DNA from: Thermoleophilia bacterium UBA2241
GTDB taxonomy: Bacteria > Actinomycetota > Thermoleophilia > UBA2241
Reading direction: 5' to 3'
DNA length: 48,685 nucleotides
NCBI GenBank assembly: GCA_002347645.1
Contig: DDYF01000060.1
Location: 128,703 to 177,387 of the forward strand
Shown here: positions 15,710 to 24,129 of the stretch, one piece after another
Position numbering within the stretch: the first letter of the stretch is position 1
Layout of the letters: every line of letters begins with the position of its first letter
Notes under the pieces: generated by a model
Database searches by the model: none
The model's input: only the letters and a program-made list of their open reading frames with translations
Told to the model about the DNA's origin: nothing
Position numbers and translations under genes: made by a program

Positions 15710-17179
15710 GTGAAGCGCAACCCGTTCTCCGGCCGCCCGCGCAGCGGCGGCTTCAGCCTCAACGTCTTCACCGAAGCCGAAATGGACGATATCCATCTCG
15801 CGACCCTGGAGGTGCTCGAGCGGACGGGTGTCTTCGTCGAGGCCGACGAGGCCGTCGACATCTTCAGCGACTCCGGATGCCGAGTCGACCGCGAGCAGAG
15901 AATCGTGCGTATCCCGCCGCACCTCGTCGAGGCCGCCATCCATTCGGCGCCGGGCAAGTTCGTGCTCTGCGGCCGTGACCCCAAGAACGACCTCCTCCTG
16001 GAGCCGGGTCGCGTCGCATTCACGAACTTCAGTGAAGGCATCCGCGTCATCGACATCGACACCGGCGAGTATCGCGACTCGACGAAGAGGGACGTCGCCG
16101 CGATCGCCCGACTGAACGACTACCTCGACCAGATGGACACGCACGAGATCTCGGTCGGGGCGAAGGACGCGCCTGCCGAGACCATCTCGGTCCACAACAG
16201 CGAGCAGCAGCTGCTCAACACGACCAAGCCGATCGGTATCGGTCCGCTCTCGCGGCTCGAGAGCCGGGCGATCTTCCGCATGTGCGCCGAGGTGGTCGGT
16301 GGCGAGGACGAGCTCCGTGCCCGCCCGATCGTGTACAACGGCGTCTGCCCGGTGAGCCCCCTCAAGCTGCCGCACGAGGTCACCGAGGTCATCATCGAGA
16401 CGGCGCGGTGGGGGCTCCCCTGCAACGTCCTGTCCATGGCCATGGCTGGCGGCTCGTCCCCGGTCACGCTTGCCGGCTCCCTGGTGATGCACAACGCCGA
16501 GGTGCTCGCCGGCATCACGCTCTCGCAGCTCGCCGAGCGCGGCTCGCCAGTGATCTACGGCAGTTCGACGACGGCGATGGACCTCAGGCTGGCCGCGGCC
16601 AGCGTGGGGACGCCGGAACTGGCCATGATCAGTGCCGCAGTCGCGCAGATGGCCCGTCGCTACCTCCTGCCGAGTTTCGTGGCAGGATTGTAGGCGGACT
16701 CCAAGGTCGGTGACGCCCAGACTGGTCACGAGAAGACCCTCACCGGCATCGTGTCGGCGTTGGCAGGGGCCAACCTGATCTACGGCGCGGGGATGATCGA
16801 ATCGGGCGTCACCTTCGATTGCGGGCAGTTCGTGATGGACAACGAGTTCGCGCGCATGATCAAGCACGTGGTCGGCGGGATCCCCGTGGACGACGAGACC
16901 TTGGCGGTGGACGACATCGCCGGGGTCGGGCCGTTCGGCGACTTCCTCAGCCTCGACGCCACCATGCGGCACATGCGCGCGCTCAGCCAGCCGGAGGTGA
17001 TCGACCGCCGCGTGCGCGAAGACTGGGAATCGCGCGGCGCGAGCGACTTGTACCACCGCTGCCTCAAGAAGGCGCGCGACGTGATCCGCGAGCACAAGCC
17101 GGAGCCGGTGCCCGACGACGTCGCGGCGCGCATCCATGCCATCGTCGAAGAGACTGACCGGGTGGCCGGCGTCGCCTGA
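15710..17179 (+). CDS. mttB: Trimethylamine methyltransferase MttB with in-frame amber (pyrrolysine)
   Basis: Transfers a methyl group from trimethylamine to the cobalt of its corrinoid partner. Translation starts at GTG 15710 after GGGAGGTGAG and runs 327 codons to TAG (16691-16693). It continues in the same frame for 161 codons to TGA at 17179. The total of 489 residues is the normal MttB length, and homology runs unbroken across the amber. The flanks are SFVAGL before and ADSKVGDAQTGHEK after, matching the sequence around the catalytic pyrrolysine of methanogen MttB (residue 334 in Methanosarcina barkeri). Downstream family motifs such as GAGMIESGVTFDCGQ and NEFARMIKHVVGGI are intact. mttC follows 35 bp later. 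G+C looks lower than neighbours (35 of 60 bases at 16021-16080 against 45 of 60 in sdhA at 12181-12240), hinting at transfer. Most bacterial MttB-family members lack the amber; this one has it. Confidence 0.93.
16691..16693 (+). other. In-frame amber codon, probable pyrrolysine (codon 328 of mttB)
   Basis: TAG interrupts the mttB frame at codon 328 with intact family sequence on both sides. This is the known site of pyrrolysine in trimethylamine methyltransferases. Decoding needs PylS and tRNA-Pyl, which I did not find in the window. Confidence 0.88.
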
Positions 17180-17214
17180 GCGACTTGCGCCGGCCCAAGG
17201 ACGAAAGGACGACC

Positions 17215-17844
17215 GTGAAAGACCAGCTCAAGCAGGCCATCATCGACGGCAACGCCGACACCGTGAACGCCCTCACCCAGGCGCTCCTCGCCACCGGCGC
17301 CGGCGCGCGCGAGATCCTCGAAGGGGCGCTGCTCCCCGGCATGGAGGTGGTCGGTGAGCGTATGCGCAGCGGCGACTGCTTCATCCCCGAGGTGCTGTTG
17401 AGCGCGCGCACCATGCAGGGCGCGCTCGACCTTCTCAAGCCGCACCTCGCCGAGGGCGAGGGCATGAGCCTCGGAACGGTCGTGCTCGGCACGGTCGAGG
17501 GCGACCTGCACGACATCGGCAAGAACCTCGTCGGCATGATGCTGCAGGGCGCCGGCTTCGAGGTCGTCAACCTCGGCACCGGCGTGACGCCGGCGCAGTT
17601 CGTCGCCGCGGCGAAGGAGCACGAGGCCGCGATCGTCGGCATGAGCGCGCTGCTCACGACGACGCTGCCCAAGATGGTGCAGACGGTCGCCGCACTCAAG
17701 GATGCTGGCCTGCGCGACAAGGTCAAGGTCATGATCGGCGGCGCGCCGGTGACCCAGGCCTACGCCGACGAGATCGGCGCCGACGGCTATGGCGCGAACG
17801 CTGCCGCCGCCGTCGACGGGGCGAAGGCGTTGGTGCGCGGATGA
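17215..17844 (+). CDS. mttC: Corrinoid protein, cognate of MttB
   Basis: 209-aa methyl-carrier protein. An N-terminal helical cap (about residues 1-85) precedes a Rossmann-like B12 domain. It has the base-off/His-on signature EGDLHDIGKNLVGMML, the loop SALLTTTLPKM, and the terminal GGAPVTQAYADEIGADGYG. It starts at GTG 17215 behind AAAGGA, 35 bp after mttB. MttC-type proteins accept the methyl group from MttB and present it to a second methyltransferase (MtbA in methanogens; in acetogen-like bacteria a tetrahydrofolate-dependent MtgA/MtrH type). No such enzyme is adjacent. Confidence 0.94.
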   Translation: MKDQLKQAIIDGNADTVNALTQALLATGAGAREILEGALLPGMEVVGERMRSGDCFIPEVLLSARTMQGALDLLKPHLAEGEGMSLGTVVLGTVEGDLHDIGKNLVGMMLQGAGFEVVNLGTGVTPAQFVAAAKEHEAAIVGMSALLTTTLPKMVQTVAALKDAGLRDKVKVMIGGAPVTQAYADEIGADGYGANAAAAVDGAKALVRG

Positions 17845-17901
17845 CCACGACGGCTGAGAGCGGTACCTGCGCGGCGACCGGCGGGGCAGGGCGGCGCGGG
17901 C

Positions 17902-18864
17902 TCAGGCGACCCGTGCCAGCGTGGCGATCACGACGCCGGCGATCGTGATGACGGCGGCGAGCACCAGCCGTCTGCCGACGCGTTCCTTCAGGAAGACGGC
18001 GCCGCCGAGGATCGCGAACAGCGGTGAGGTGGCCGTGAGCAGCAGCGTCAGCACGGCCCCGATCGCCTCGATGATCAGGTAGTAGAGCACCGAGAACACG
18101 GCCTCCAGCACCCCGGCGGCGAGCAGGAGCAGGAGCAGCCGCCGCCGATCCGGACCGAGCGGACGGACGAGGAAGGGTGTCCGGCGGGCCAGCACGATGC
18201 CCCCCAGCATGAGCGCGCCGAGCCCCTGGCTCAGCACCATCATGCCGGCGCTGGCGCCACCGTTGGCGTTCTCGGCGAGTTCGATGATCACGGGGCCGAG
18301 GCCCCACCCCGCAGCGGCGACGGTCGACAGCGTCACCACGCCGAGGGCGCCGCCGCGACGCGCGGACGCGTCCGCGCCGTCCGGCGGCGGCGGCGCCAAG
18401 GGGACGCCGACGGCCTCCGGCAGTTCACCGGGCTGTTCGCTCATCCAGCGCGCGATGAGCACGACGCCGGTCGTCGCTACCACGAGTCCGGCGACGACCA
18501 GGGGCTCCAGGCTCGTGCCGAGCACGAGGGGCGCGAAGAGGGCTGCCCAGATCGGGTCCGTGGCGGTGATGGGGGCCACGACCGAGGCCCGGCCGGCGCG
18601 CAGCCCGTAGTAGTAGGCGTTGAAGGCGACGACCCACGTCACCACGGCCGCCAGGGCGATGTACCCCGCCGCCTCGCGGGTCAGGCGGAAGTCGAGGCCC
18701 CACCACCCGAAGGCGGTCAGCGGCACCGTCGCGGCGAGGAGGGCGGGGATCGTGACGAAGCGCAGGAGCAGGTTGAGGGGCAGCGGGTTGACGTAGGCGA
18801 GCATGTGCTTGTTGAGGACGATGACCAGCGCCCAGTCGGCGGCGAGCAGGAAGCCGACGAACAC
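17902..18864 (-). CDS. EamA/DMT family transporter
   Basis: 320-aa membrane protein with ten helices in two EamA repeats (about residues 1-140 and 175-320), split by a Pro/Ala-rich cytoplasmic linker. Repeat ends read ITATDPIWAALFAPLVLG and LTATSPLFAILGGAVFLKERV, the usual DMT pattern. Substrate unknown. The GTG at 18864 is the only usual start found; the frame is open a little further up, where GGAGG (about 18897) is followed by no ATG/GTG/TTG in phase. It converges with mttC and is probably unrelated to it. Confidence 0.83.
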   Translation of the reverse strand: MFVGFLLAADWALVIVLNKHMLAYVNPLPLNLLLRFVTIPALLAATVPLTAFGWWGLDFRLTREAAGYIALAAVVTWVVAFNAYYYGLRAGRASVVAPITATDPIWAALFAPLVLGTSLEPLVVAGLVVATTGVVLIARWMSEQPGELPEAVGVPLAPPPPDGADASARRGGALGVVTLSTVAAAGWGLGPVIIELAENANGGASAGMMVLSQGLGALMLGGIVLARRTPFLVRPLGPDRRRLLLLLLAAGVLEAVFSVLYYLIIEAIGAVLTLLLTATSPLFAILGGAVFLKERVGRRLVLAAVITIAGVVIATLARVA

Positions 18865-18989
18865 CCAGATGAGGAACGATGTCGAGATGCACCCTCCGAT
18901 CGCCGGCCGCTAGTCTACCGTGAAGGACGGGATCGGATGGGGCCGCCCGGCGCCGGTGTCGCCGCGCCGGGCGGCCGCCCGCGACACGC

Positions 18990-18995
18990 TATAAT
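18990..18995 (+). promoter_or_regulatory. Consensus -10 box upstream of macro-domain gene
   Basis: TATAAT at 18990-18995, 35 bp before the ATG of the macro-domain gene. No good -35 is seen. Confidence 0.5.
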
Positions 18996-19029
18996 CCGCG
19001 CAGTGCTCCGCGTCGCCCACGGGAGGATC

Positions 19030-19569
19030 ATGAAGACGTCGATCGGCAAGACCTACCTCGAGGTCGTCCCCGGGGACATCACCGCTCTTCCGGTCGACGC
19101 CGTAGTGAACGCGGCGGGTACCGACCTGCGCATGGAGGCCGGCGTCGCGGGCGCGCTCAAGCGCGTCTTCGGCGACGGCGTCGAGCGCGAGGCGCTGGCG
19201 ATGGGGCCCATCGCGGTGGGGGAGGCGGTGGCGACGACCACGGGCGACCATCCCGCCGTCCAGTGGGTCATCCACGCCGCCGTCATGGGCCCGGACAAAC
19301 GCGCGGACGCGCACGCCGTCGCGACGGCGACCCGCAGCGCCCTCGCCGTCGCCGACCGCTGTCACGCGCGCTCGGTGGCGCTGCTCGCCTTCGGCACGGG
19401 AGTCGGGGGGTTCCCGCTCTTCCAGTGCGCCAGCATCATGCTGGCCGAGACCGCGCGCTACCTCAAGGACCACCCCAAGACCGGGCTCCGGCGGATCGTC
19501 TTCTCGACCTACAGCGACGCGGCCAAGGCGGCCTTCAAGCACGCCATGGCCGGGCTCAGCCGCTACTAG
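19030..19569 (+). CDS. Macro domain protein (ADP-ribose/deacylase type)
   Basis: 179-aa stand-alone macro domain. The start is typical (KTYLEVVPGDITALPVDAVVNAAGTDLRMEAGVAGAL), with GDIT and VVNAA contacting ADP-ribose. LLAFGTGVGGFPLFQCA is the phosphate-binding loop and IVFSTYSDAAKAAF the last strand-helix. Members of this family remove ADP-ribose esters or O-acetyl-ADP-ribose. Ribosome site GGGAGG. The TAG stop lies in the first copy of a 24-bp tandem repeat, so the original C-terminus may have been longer. Confidence 0.9.
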   Translation: MKTSIGKTYLEVVPGDITALPVDAVVNAAGTDLRMEAGVAGALKRVFGDGVEREALAMGPIAVGEAVATTTGDHPAVQWVIHAAVMGPDKRADAHAVATATRSALAVADRCHARSVALLAFGTGVGGFPLFQCASIMLAETARYLKDHPKTGLRRIVFSTYSDAAKAAFKHAMAGLSRY

Positions 19570-19596
19570 GCCGCCGGGCTCAGCCGCTACCAGGCC
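19549..19596. repeat. 24-bp tandem duplication across the macro-gene stop codon
   Basis: Two direct copies (19549-19572 and 19573-19596) differ at one base: GCCGGGCTCAGCCGCTAC is followed by TAGGCC in copy 1 and CAGGCC in copy 2. Copy 1 holds the macro gene TAG; copy 2 holds the antiporter stop on the other strand. Confidence 0.85.
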
Positions 19597-20851
19597 GTCC
19601 CGCGGCGCCGGCCTCCGGCGCGGGCTCGCGCACCGCCTCGCCCTCGGCGTCTGCCTCCGGCCCCGCCGGTCGGTCCGCGTGCCGGTGGCCCGTCTCACCC
19701 GGCGCGTGCGATCCCGCGCCGAAGCCGAGCTTGATGAGGAACGGGCCCGCGATGGTCGTCACCAGGACCATCCCGATGACCGCCGCGTAGATGTCGTCCG
19801 ACATCACGCCGGTGCCGAGCGCGATGCCGGCGACGACGATGCCCACCTCGCCGCGGGGGATCATGCCCACGCCCACTTCCCGCGCCATCTTGGGACCCTC
19901 CGAGCGCGCGCCCAGCAGCGAGCCGACGTACTTGGTCGCGATCGCCACCGCGCTGAGCGCGACGATCTCGAACAGGACGGTCGTGTTCGTCAGGGAGTTC
20001 AGGTCCAGGTAGGTGCCCATGAGCACGAAGAAGAACGGGACGAAGAACCACGCCAGAGGCTCGAAGCGCGCCTCCACGGCCGTGTGCTGACTCATCTCCG
20101 AGACGATGAGGCCGGCAAGGAAGGCCCCGACGATGGCCGCGAGGCCGATCGTGTCGGCGAGCAGTGACAAGCCCAGCATCAGGACGACGCCGATCTCGAA
20201 GACCACCGAGGCCGAGAGGTTGGACAACGCCCGCGAGGCGCGAGCCACGAGCCGCGGTCCCAGCCAGAGGATGCCGGCGACGTAGATGACCGTCTCGACG
20301 GCGAGCAGGCCGAGTTCCAGGGGGTTCGCCTCGCCGAGCGCCATGGCGCCGACGATGCCGAGCGCGAACAGCCCGAGGATGTCGTCGAAGACCGCGGCGC
20401 CCAGAATGACCCGCACCGACTTGCGCCGCTGGAGCCCCAGGTCCTGCAGCACGCGGATCGTGATGCCGACAGACGTCGCCATGAGGGCGACGGCCACGAA
20501 GAGGTTCTCGTCGCGCGAGAAGCCGAAGGCCGCGCCGACCGCGAGTCCGCCGGCGAACGGCAGCACGGCGCCCAGAATGGCCACCTTGGCCGCCGTGATC
20601 TTGACCTCGTTCAACTCGCGGACGCGCGTCTCGAGCCCGGCCATGAAGAGCAGGCCCATCACGCCGAGCTCGCTGACCGCCTCGAGGAACTCGGTCTCGT
20701 GGATGAGGCCGAGGATCTCGGGGCCGAGGATGGCGCCGGCGAGGAGCTCGCCGACCACGGCGGGCTGTCCCAGGCGCGCCGCGAGGCGGCCGAGCAGCCT
20801 CGCGACCGTGAACGCGAGGAAGAGCTGGAGCAGGATCTCTGCCGTGGTCAG
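19580..20851 (-). CDS. CPA2 family cation/proton antiporter (KefB/NapA-like)
   Basis: About 423-aa membrane antiporter with 12-13 helices. Recognisable are VVGELLAGAILGP, LLFMAGLETRVRELNE, GAAVFDDILGLFALGIVGA (the DD pair that binds the ion) and MIPRGEVGIVVAGIALG. A His/Glu-rich tail replaces the TrkA domain of Kef proteins. The GTG at 20758 would delete the first helix. The upstream frame (LLQLFLAFTVARLLGRLAARL) is clearly coding but has no ATG, GTG or TTG before the TAG above it. AGGAGG at 20858-20853 points to a non-standard start, CTG 20851 or ACG 20845; the coordinate given is the CTG. Confidence 0.82.
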   Translation of the reverse strand: MTTAEILLQLFLAFTVARLLGRLAARLGQPAVVGELLAGAILGPEILGLIHETEFLEAVSELGVMGLLFMAGLETRVRELNEVKITAAKVAILGAVLPFAGGLAVGAAFGFSRDENLFVAVALMATSVGITIRVLQDLGLQRRKSVRVILGAAVFDDILGLFALGIVGAMALGEANPLELGLLAVETVIYVAGILWLGPRLVARASRALSNLSASVVFEIGVVLMLGLSLLADTIGLAAIVGAFLAGLIVSEMSQHTAVEARFEPLAWFFVPFFFVLMGTYLDLNSLTNTTVLFEIVALSAVAIATKYVGSLLGARSEGPKMAREVGVGMIPRGEVGIVVAGIALGTGVMSDDIYAAVIGMVLVTTIAGPFLIKLGFGAGSHAPGETGHRHADRPAGPEADAEGEAVREPAPEAGAAGRPGSG

Positions 20852-20910
20852 TCCTCCTGTGCGGGCGGCCTAGAGTATAGTGCAGCACCGAGGCTCACCC
20901 GCTGACGTGC

Positions 20911-21891
20911 ATGACTGAGAACGACACGCTCACCGCCGTCGCCGGCCTCGCCGTCGGGCACTGGACCGACCGCGAGGCGGCCACGGGCTGCACCGTCGTC
21001 CTGTGTGGGGAGGAGGGCGCGGTGGCGGGGGTCGACGTGCGCGGCTCGGCGCCCGGCACACGTGAGACGGACCTCCTCGCGCCGCTCAACCTCATCGAGC
21101 GCATCCATGCCGTCCTGCTCACCGGGGGCAGCGCGTTCGGTCTGGACGCGGCCCGCGGCGTGATGCGCTGGCTGGAGGAGCATGAGCTCGGCTGCGACAT
21201 GGGCGTCTGCCGCGTCCCGCTCGTCAGCGCCGCCGTGCTGTTCGACCTGGGCGTCGGGCGCGCCGACGTGCGCCCCGGGCCAGCCGAGGGGTACGCGGCT
21301 TGTCAGGCCGCGGCGGTGGAGCCCGTCGCACGGGGCACGGTCGGCGCCGGCACCGGAGCGACGGTCGGCAAGGTCTTCGGGCCGCAGGGGGCGACCATGG
21401 GCGGACTGGGCTCGGCGGCCGTACGCCTCGACGGCGGGGCGGTGGTCGCCGCCCTCGCTGCGGTCAACGCCGGCGGCGACGTCATCGACCCGGCCCGCGA
21501 CGCTGTGGTGGCCGGGGCGCGCGGTCACGACGGGCGTTTCGTCCGCGCCGCGCGCCTGCTCAGCCGGCACGATGCCGCCTTCCGCGCGCCCGGCCAGAAC
21601 ACGACGCTCGCCGTCGTCGCCACCGACGCGGTCCTCACCAAGATCGAGGCGACGAAAATGGCGCAGATGGCCCACGACGGGCTGGCGCGGACGATCGACC
21701 CGGTGCACACGATGCACGACGGCGACACGATCTTCGCGCTCGCCACGGGCGCGTTGGGCCGGCCCCTCGATGTGAGCGTCGCCGGGGCCGTCGCCGCGCA
21801 CGTCCTGGCGGACGCGGTCGTCGACGCCGTCCGCTCCGCCGAGGGGCTTGCGGGCATCCCCGCGGCGCGCGACGTGCAGGGTGCGGCATGA
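20911..21891 (+). CDS. P1/S58 family (DmpA-type) N-terminal-nucleophile peptidase
   Basis: 326-aa protein of the DmpA/S58 family: self-cleaving aminopeptidases that act on N-terminal residues or beta-peptides. Landmarks are GCTVVLC near the start, VDVRGSAPGTRETDLL, VLLTGGSAFGLDAA, GTVGAGTGATVGK and PGQNTTLAVVATDA. The last is the autocleavage region; here a Thr takes the place of the DmpA nucleophile Ser250, as in other relatives. Ribosome site is poor. TATAGT (20875-20880) may be the -10 box. TGA overlaps the next ATG, so the ornithine-cyclodeaminase-like gene is coupled. Confidence 0.88.
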   Translation: MTENDTLTAVAGLAVGHWTDREAATGCTVVLCGEEGAVAGVDVRGSAPGTRETDLLAPLNLIERIHAVLLTGGSAFGLDAARGVMRWLEEHELGCDMGVCRVPLVSAAVLFDLGVGRADVRPGPAEGYAACQAAAVEPVARGTVGAGTGATVGKVFGPQGATMGGLGSAAVRLDGGAVVAALAAVNAGGDVIDPARDAVVAGARGHDGRFVRAARLLSRHDAAFRAPGQNTTLAVVATDAVLTKIEATKMAQMAHDGLARTIDPVHTMHDGDTIFALATGALGRPLDVSVAGAVAAHVLADAVVDAVRSAEGLAGIPAARDVQGAA

Positions 21892-22874
21892 GCGAGGTTG
21901 GCCTTCTCTACCTGAGTCGCGGCGACGTCGCCGGGCTGGGCGTGGCCATGCCCGAGGTCGTCGCCGCGGTCGACGCGGCGCTGCGCGAGAAGGGCTGTGG
22001 GCGCGCCGTCGTCCCTCCCAAGCTCTCGCTGCACGGCGACGCGGGCGCGTTCTCGCAGGCCATGGCCGCGGCCATGCCGGCCGCCGGGGGACTCGGCGTC
22101 AAGTGGGTGACGATCTTCCCGGCGAACGCCGCCGCGGGCTTGCCGACGGTGAACGGCCTCATCGTCGTCAACGACCCCGTCGACGGGATGCCGGAGGCCG
22201 TCATGGACGCGGCGCTCGTGACCGCGTGGCGGACGGGTGCCAGCGCCGGGGTGGCGGCGCGCTACCTCGCCGGCGCGGACGCCGACGGCGTCGGCGTGGT
22301 GGGCTGCGGCGTACAGGGGCGCGCCGCAGCCGAGGCGCTGGCGGTCGTCCTGCCCGGCCTGCGCCGCGTCCGCTGTCACGACGCCGTCGAACAGGCGGCG
22401 CGCCGCTTCGCCGGCGACGTCGCGGCGCGGCATCCGGGCCTGGCGTGCACGGCCTGTGCGACGGCGGCGGAGGCGGCGCGGGGTGCGGCCGTCGTCGTCA
22501 CCGCCATCACGATGCGCGATGACGCCCCGCCGATACTGGACGCCGACGCGCTCGAGCCCGGCGCCCTCGCCGTGGCACTCGACTACGACGCGGCGTGGAG
22601 CCCGGCCGCGATGGCGGCCTGCGACCGGTTCTTCTGCGACGACACCGCCCAACTGCTGGCCGCGAAGGCCAAGGGGCCCCGGCTGCGAGACATCCCGGAG
22701 CGCATCGCCGGCGACCTGGGAGAGCTCGCGGCCGGAAGGGTGCGGGGTAGGACGACCGGCACCGAGCGCCTCTTCTGCATGAACCTCGGCGTGGCAGTCG
22801 AGGACGTCGCCACCGCACGCCTCGTCCTGGCGCGGGCGCGCGAGCGGGGCATCGGGACGAGCCTGCCGCGCTGA
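21888..22874 (+). CDS. Ornithine cyclodeaminase / mu-crystallin family protein
   Basis: 328-aa NAD(P)-binding enzyme. The N-terminal dimer domain has VVPPKLSLHGDAGAFSQAMAA (core PPKLSLHG) and the lysine-bearing GVKWVTIFPAN. VGVVGCGVQGRAA is the Rossmann loop, and GALAVALDYDAAW follows. The family covers ornithine cyclodeaminase, alanine dehydrogenase and ketimine reductases; the substrate cannot be chosen here. ATG overlaps the TGA of the S58 peptidase by 4 bp, suggesting joint action on small peptides or amino acids (inference). Confidence 0.87.
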   Translation: MSEVGLLYLSRGDVAGLGVAMPEVVAAVDAALREKGCGRAVVPPKLSLHGDAGAFSQAMAAAMPAAGGLGVKWVTIFPANAAAGLPTVNGLIVVNDPVDGMPEAVMDAALVTAWRTGASAGVAARYLAGADADGVGVVGCGVQGRAAAEALAVVLPGLRRVRCHDAVEQAARRFAGDVAARHPGLACTACATAAEAARGAAVVVTAITMRDDAPPILDADALEPGALAVALDYDAAWSPAAMAACDRFFCDDTAQLLAAKAKGPRLRDIPERIAGDLGELAAGRVRGRTTGTERLFCMNLGVAVEDVATARLVLARARERGIGTSLPR

Positions 22875-22899
22875 GCGCCGAGACGGCGCGCCGCGCCGG

Positions 22900-24129
22900 T
22901 CAGCCCGGCAGTGTGGCCGACCCGCGCTCGCGGGCGGCGCGCAGCAGGCCGTGACAACCCGTGAGCATCATGTCTCCGTGCGGCGCGACGAACGCGAGGT
23001 CGAGCGCCGCATCGCGCAGCAGCTCGCGGCGCGGACCCGTGACCATGATCCCGCCGGCCGGCGACCCGCCTGCCTGTGGCGCCGCGGCCGCGCGCAGGCC
23101 GTCGAGGGCGTCCGCTGCGAGGACCGCGCCGTGGCCCCCGTCGTCGCGGACCGACGCGTCGGTGAGCTCTCCGGCGAGGAAGCGGCGCAGGCGATCTTCG
23201 AGGTCGCACCCGTCGAGGGCGGACGTGTGGTGCTCGAAGACGCCGGCGAGGCGCCCGGCGCGGGCGACGCCGCACGTCACGTGGCCGTTGCCCACGTTGA
23301 CGAGCACCCCGTCCTGCGCGTCGTCCGGAAGGGCGCCGAGCAGCGCCGCGGGGCCGGTGTCGGCGGCCAGCACCGGCGCGCCGCCGCCCAGCTCGCGGGC
23401 GAGGCCGGCGGCGGCGCGCAGGCGCGTGAGGGGTGCGGGGATGTCGCGCAGGTCGTAGAAGAGGGAGGTGAGCGCACGGCGCTCCGACAAGGCCTGCTCC
23501 CACAGGGAGAAGCGAAAGGCGCGGTTCGAGCCGCCCGGGTTGAAGCCGTGGTCCTGAGCGGCGACGCAGACGAGGTCGAAGGACGGCGCGACGCCCAGCC
23601 TGCGCAGGGCGTCGCGCAGCCCGTCGACGTCGAGGTCGCCGCTCTGCACCACGGCCGGGCCGTCGCGCCCGGTCGCCTCCGCGGCCAGGGCGGCCGCCTG
23701 CGCGTCGCTCACGACCCCGACCCCGCGCGCTCGCACACGGTCGAGGTCGTCGGCGAAGGTGCGCGCGGCCGTCTCCCCGGCGACGAACGCCAGCCCGGCG
23801 GCGACGTGGCGCTTCATCGCCGCCCCGCACGGGCCGCCGCCCATCGTCACGCCGGTGAAGACGACCGGGATGCCGGCCGCGGTCGCCGCCTCGATCTGGC
23901 GCGCCACGACCTGGGTGCGCGACGGGACGACCAGCCGGACCGCGTTCTCGAGGGGCTCGCCGGGCAGGGTGAGCAGGATGTCGGCCGTCCCCGTACCGAT
24001 GTCGACCGCGAGGACGCGGGCGCCGGCTCCCGAGCCCAGGAACCGCGCTCCGCAGGCGCCGCGCCGCCTGCTCCGGCGCCCGGCGCCCCGCGGTGCGTCG
24101 CCCCTATCGGTGGGCGGGGGAGCGCTCAC
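22900..24129 (-). CDS. DUF1786 family protein
   Basis: 409-aa protein of a poorly characterised family with an ASKHA-like start: VLAVDIGTGTADILL near residue 35, then VRLVVPSRTQVVARQIEAA. Also visible are FTGVTMGGGPCGAAMKRHV, DHGFNPGGSNRAFRF and VLVNVGNGHVTCGV. Family members have been labelled putative pyruvate-formate-lyase-activating, without proof. The first 30 or so residues are Arg/Gly-rich and may be unstructured. The GTG start overlaps the TGA of the glycosyltransferase gene upstream (GTGA), so the two are co-translated. Function is unknown. Confidence 0.8.
   Translation of the reverse strand: MSAPPPTDRGDAPRGAGRRSRRRGACGARFLGSGAGARVLAVDIGTGTADILLTLPGEPLENAVRLVVPSRTQVVARQIEAATAAGIPVVFTGVTMGGGPCGAAMKRHVAAGLAFVAGETAARTFADDLDRVRARGVGVVSDAQAAALAAEATGRDGPAVVQSGDLDVDGLRDALRRLGVAPSFDLVCVAAQDHGFNPGGSNRAFRFSLWEQALSERRALTSLFYDLRDIPAPLTRLRAAAGLARELGGGAPVLAADTGPAALLGALPDDAQDGVLVNVGNGHVTCGVARAGRLAGVFEHHTSALDGCDLEDRLRRFLAGELTDASVRDDGGHGAVLAADALDGLRAAAAPQAGGSPAGGIMVTGPRRELLRDAALDLAFVAPHGDMMLTGCHGLLRAARERGSATLPG

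Noticed and set aside
15710..17179. mttB as a pseudogene or as two adjacent genes split by TAG
   Set aside because: Both halves are intact in one frame, homology is continuous across the codon, and the TAG sits at the known pyrrolysine site.
15304..17900. tRNA-Pyl (pylT) or pyl biosynthesis genes near mttB
   Set aside because: No tRNA-like cloverleaf with a CTA anticodon and no PylS/B/C/D-like frame found by reading; they must lie outside if present.
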